From Christensenella sp. UBA3944 (lineage in GTDB: Bacteria > Bacillota > Clostridia > Christensenellales > DTU072), in contig DGDU01000043.1 in NCBI GenBank assembly GCA_002385605.1, forward strand, positions 1 to 18,256: a stretch of 18,256 nucleotides of DNA, written 5' to 3'. The notes beneath the pieces are model-generated. The model saw nothing but the letters and a program-made list of their open reading frames with translations. It was not told where the DNA came from and made no database searches. Positions 15,876 through 18,256 of this stretch are shown here, one piece after another. How positions within the stretch are numbered: the first letter of the stretch is position 1; every line of letters begins with the position of its first letter. The translations under genes were made by a program, and so were the position numbers.

Positions 15876-17213
15876 ATGAATAAGCGCGCTCACATACTGT
15901 CAGACTGGCAAAAGGTTTTGCTGGGTTATGTAGCGCTCATTCTGTTTGGCAGTATACTTTTGGTTTTACCTGTTTCGACAAGGCAAGGCGTGATATCCTA
16001 TCTTGACGCCCTGTTTACATCGGCGTCGGCGGCCTGCGTGACGGGCTTCGCGCTCTTCGATACCTATTCGCATTTCACGCTTTTCGGGCAGATTGTAATA
16101 CTTTTCCTCATTCAAGTGGGCGGGATCGGCATAATGACCATCTTAACCCTTTTTATCGTCGCGATGAAAGGCAAGCCCGGATTTTACGACAACCTCACTA
16201 TTATGCACGCTTCTGGAGGCTCACGCCTTTCGGACAGCGCCAGGCTTATATACCGCATAGTTGCGGGCACCCTCATATTTGAGGCATTGGGCGCCGCCCT
16301 TCTTGCCATACGCTTCTGCCCGCAGTACGGCGTTGGCAGGGGGCTGTGGTTCGCTATTTTTCATTCGGTTTCCGCCTTCTGCAACGCTGGAATGGACCTT
16401 ATGGGCGTAAACTCGCCCTTTTCTTCGCTTTCGGCGTACAGTAACGACCCGCTGGTCCTTATCACCGTCTCCGTTTTAGTTTTGATTGGCGGCCTTGGCT
16501 TTGTGGTGTGGAACGATGTGCTGGCAAAGGGCTTCAGGTTCAGAAAGTATCAGACGCATACGCAAATCGTACTTTGCGCCACCTTGATATTCATTCTCGC
16601 TCCCGCTTTGCTGTTTTACCTGTTTGAGCGAAACAACGCTTTTTCGGGCCTGAACGCGGGGCAGAAGCTTTTGTCGTCGCTGTTCTTGTCTGTATCCCCG
16701 CGCACGGCGGGATTTTCGATTTACAGTATGAGGGAGCTTTCGGACTCCACAACCGCCCTTACGATGTCTTTGATGTTTATAGGCGGCAATACGGGCTCGG
16801 CGGCGGGCGGCATAAAAATTACGACCTTTGTGATAATAATTTTCGGCACCTTCGCGGCGTACCGTGGCAGGAAAGATCTGCAAATCGGCAGGAAGAGAAT
16901 GCCCATGATTCTCTTGCTTCAATCTGTGTGTATATTCGCTACATACCTCATTTCGGTAGCTATAGCTACCATAATCGTACTTGCGGCGGAACCTTTCTCG
17001 TTTGCGGAGGTAAGTTTCGAGGTCGTCGCTGCGCTAAGCACGACGGGGTTAAGCCTGGGCATAACGCCGCATATCGGCACCGTCACGAAGATAGTATTTA
17101 TCGTTCTGATGTTCCTCGGAAAGGTAGGTGTAATGACACTGCTTTACTCGATGGCATCGCACAAGAAAAATCCCGATATCAGGCGTCCGCTGGACTCGAT
17201 ACAAATAGGATAG
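15876..17213 (+). CDS. ktrB: Potassium uptake channel subunit KtrB/TrkH family
   Basis: This integral membrane protein forms the ion path of a Ktr-type potassium (or sodium-coupled potassium) uptake system. The 445 residues equal the usual KtrB length. Four pore-loop repeats are recognisable by their filter glycines: VTGF (55-58), CNAGM (169-173), RTAGF (276-280) and TTGLS (389-393). GGNTGSAAGG (303-312), a flexible gating-loop region of the third repeat, is present. GGAG at 15865-15868 is seven bases before the ATG at 15876; an ATG at 15873 and a TTG at 15870 are in frame and would add one or two methionines. The 70-base gap after pyrG has only a weak CGGG/CCCG hairpin, so read-through from pyrG is possible. 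KtrA follows after 18 bases. Confidence 0.94.
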   Translation: MNKRAHILSDWQKVLLGYVALILFGSILLVLPVSTRQGVISYLDALFTSASAACVTGFALFDTYSHFTLFGQIVILFLIQVGGIGIMTILTLFIVAMKGKPGFYDNLTIMHASGGSRLSDSARLIYRIVAGTLIFEALGAALLAIRFCPQYGVGRGLWFAIFHSVSAFCNAGMDLMGVNSPFSSLSAYSNDPLVLITVSVLVLIGGLGFVVWNDVLAKGFRFRKYQTHTQIVLCATLIFILAPALLFYLFERNNAFSGLNAGQKLLSSLFLSVSPRTAGFSIYSMRELSDSTTALTMSLMFIGGNTGSAAGGIKITTFVIIIFGTFAAYRGRKDLQIGRKRMPMILLLQSVCIFATYLISVAIATIIVLAAEPFSFAEVSFEVVAALSTTGLSLGITPHIGTVTKIVFIVLMFLGKVGVMTLLYSMASHKKNPDIRRPLDSIQIG

Positions 17214-17231
17214 CCCCAAGGAGGCAGGCAA

Positions 17232-17882
17232 ATGAAATCCGTACTAATTATAGGCATGAGCAAATTCGGCGTCATACTCGCCGAAAAGATGCAGGCGTTC
17301 GGCAACGAGGTAATGATTGTCGACAGGGAGGAGGAAGTTATCAACGAGCTTTCGCCGATGTTCACAAACGCCATGATAGCTAACTGCACCAACCCCGCCG
17401 TTATTGAAAAACTAAGCGTCGGCAGCTTCGACATCTGCTTTGTTACGGTCAGCGGGGATTTTCAGTCCTCGCTGGAGATAACTTCGCTTCTTAAAGAATA
17501 CGGCGCAAAGGTGGTGGTGTCGGTGGCTGACAGGGATATCCAGAAGAAGTTCCTGCTTAAAAACGGCGCCGACGAGGTGGTTTACCCCATACGCGACATT
17601 GCCGAAAAGGTTGCGATACGCTATAATACCAAAAATATCTTCGATTATATCGAGCTTACCGGAGAATACGCCATTTTCGAGATTGCCGTGCCCCACAAGT
17701 GGGTGGGCAAAAGCATTGTGGGCATAAATGTACGCAAAACCCACAACATAAACATTCTGGCGATTAAAAAAAGCTCTTTGCTTATCCCCATGCCCGAGGC
17801 AAGCTATGTGTTTGAAAAGCAGGACCACGCAATCGTTATGGGCCGCCACGACGATGTTTATATGCTTCTTCCCAACAACTGA
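17232..17882 (+). CDS. ktrA: Potassium uptake regulatory subunit KtrA (RCK domain protein)
   Basis: KtrA is the cytoplasmic ring-forming partner that gates KtrB in response to ATP/ADP or NAD(H), and in many Firmicutes to cyclic di-AMP through its C-terminal domain. The product has 216 residues (about 220 is typical). Residues 1-135 form the Rossmann RCK_N domain: a beta strand, GMSKFG (8-13) in place of the usual GxGxxG, and an acidic residue at the end of the second strand (D31 in IVDREEE) for ribose binding. Residues 140-216 form the RCK_C domain. AAGGAGG at 17218-17224 sets the start. The pair with ktrB is the standard operon order here. The glycine-to-serine change at position 10 is noted as a finding. 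Confidence 0.94.
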   Translation: MKSVLIIGMSKFGVILAEKMQAFGNEVMIVDREEEVINELSPMFTNAMIANCTNPAVIEKLSVGSFDICFVTVSGDFQSSLEITSLLKEYGAKVVVSVADRDIQKKFLLKNGADEVVYPIRDIAEKVAIRYNTKNIFDYIELTGEYAIFEIAVPHKWVGKSIVGINVRKTHNINILAIKKSSLLIPMPEASYVFEKQDHAIVMGRHDDVYMLLPNN

Positions 17883-17941
17883 TGGGAGGTACCATAATTG
17901 CGATACGGTATCCCAAACCGCGTTAATCCGCCGGATCGCGG
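17883..17941 (+). other. Two hairpins directly after ktrA
   Basis: The first begins at the base after the stop codon: TGGGA (17883-17887) and TACC (17890-17893) pair with GGTA (17907-17910) and TCCCA (17911-17915). The second is tighter: CCGCG (17918-17922) and ATCC (17926-17929) pair with GGAT (17933-17936) and CGCGG (17937-17941) around a three-base loop. Neither has a T tract. They lie in the 3' untranslated region of the ktr mRNA. Confidence 0.55.
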
Positions 17942-17994
17942 ATAACAAAAACCATAAAACGGAAGTATTTTTTCTTGGAATCGCGAGTCAATCG

Positions 17995-18018
17995 AAGCGG
18001 GTTTTTTCCCGCTTTTTT
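17995..18018 (+). terminator. Rho-independent terminator of the ktrB-ktrA unit
   Basis: AAGCGGG (17995-18001) pairs with CCCGCTT (18008-18014) around six T, followed by more T up to 18018. It ends about 110 bases after the ktrA stop. Confidence 0.85.
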
Positions 18019-18028
18019 GTTGCGTAGA

Positions 18029-18118
18029 CCGCCCTTGTCCCCGGCATGAATGTTTGTAAACAAGCAGCCTTTAAGCGGCATATCCGGCGCTTAATTCTTC
18101 CCGAGGGCGGCTTTTTTT
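18029..18118 (+). ncRNA. Branched structured RNA or large terminator, no family assigned
   Basis: A nine-pair closing stem joins 18029-18037 (CCGCCCTTG) to 18102-18110 (CGAGGGCGG) and is followed one base later by seven T (18112-18118). Inside are two arms. One is a perfect seven-pair hairpin, TTAAGCG (18071-18077) with CGCTTAA (18088-18094). The other is weaker, GGC (18043-18045) with GCC (18067-18069), with an inner TGTT/AACA. A three-way junction closed by a terminator stem is a form used by riboswitches and small RNAs, but I cannot match it to a known family, and no promoter is visible in the ten bases after the previous terminator. Confidence 0.4.
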
Positions 18119-18172
18119 CGGGATTGGAAAAATCTATTAAATAATAAAATAGTAAATAGTTGGCAAGCTATA

Positions 18173-18200
18173 TTGCATTTCCTTTTATTATTAGTATTAT
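18173..18200 (+). promoter_or_regulatory. Possible SigA promoter for the next gene
   Basis: TTGCAT (18173-18178) and TATTAT (18195-18200) are separated by 16 bases within a strongly AT-rich stretch (18128-18222). Start of transcription would be near 18207. The region before it (18119-18172) shows nothing else I can name. Confidence 0.45.
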
Positions 18201-18206
18201 TATAGT

Positions 18207-18256
18207 AGAGGTAAATTAATAACTGATGAAGTCACTATGCCTCTGAAGTAAAATCG
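18207..18256 (+). promoter_or_regulatory. Possible start of a structured mRNA leader, cut by window end
   Basis: After the putative promoter comes AT-rich sequence, then CTGATGAAG (18223-18231) and, further on, GAAGTAAAA near the edge. AGAGG (18207-18211) can pair with CCTCT (18240-18244). GATGA followed by AGTA is reminiscent of the lower part of T-box stem I, but too little is in the window to decide. Confidence 0.25.

Noticed and set aside
17806..18027. 73-codon plus-strand frame running over the ktrA end into the terminator
   Set aside because: It begins inside ktrA in another frame, crosses three hairpins and ends within the terminator tail; no ribosome binding site.

Overview
The window reads as a stretch of bacterial chromosome from an endospore-forming member of the Firmicutes, most likely class Clostridia. 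The reasons are a SpoVT regulator with a SigG-like promoter, the Bacillus-like order spoVT - spoVB family - mazG, strong AAGGAGG ribosome binding sites, rho-independent terminators with T tracts, and a KtrB/KtrA-type potassium system. Placement below class (for example a gut Christensenellales-like lineage) is only a guess. Nearly all of it is ordinary core-genome coding sequence. I see no insertion sequence, prophage, CRISPR array, tRNA or rRNA.

Layout. 1-197 is the end of an unidentified protein, closed by a hairpin terminator. 283-2660 holds a short Na/Pi-cotransporter family protein and a condensation-domain-like acyltransferase, the latter with its own consensus promoter and terminator. 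2861-5744 is a tight three-gene unit: luxS, an M29 aminopeptidase, and a PlsC-type acyltransferase that carries an extra zinc ribbon and a C-terminal beta-rich domain. A bidirectional terminator separates it from a small convergent lipoprotein gene (minus strand, 6018-5824).

6184-10236 is a four-gene run in which each gene abuts or overlaps the next: spoVT, a SpoVB/YabM-type flippase, a MazG protein with an eroded methylase remnant at its N terminus, and a tRNA-dihydrouridine synthase. 10348-14060 encodes three lower-glycolysis enzymes (pgk, tpiA, gpmI). gap and eno are not in the window. 14099-15802 is pyrG with its own promoter and a terminator-like attenuator in a short leader. 15876-17882 encodes the potassium channel subunit KtrB and its regulatory partner KtrA.

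The last 374 bases (17883-18256) have no protein gene that I can support. They contain a compact hairpin, a simple terminator, a branched structure about 90 bases long ending in a T tract, an AT-rich promoter-like stretch, and a possible start of a structured mRNA leader that is cut by the window edge.

The points most worth a second look are the SigG-like promoter on spoVT, the half-lost methylase domain in the MazG protein, the composite acyltransferase beside luxS, the pyrG leader, and the structured tail after ktrA. I did not find an obviously new multi-gene system.
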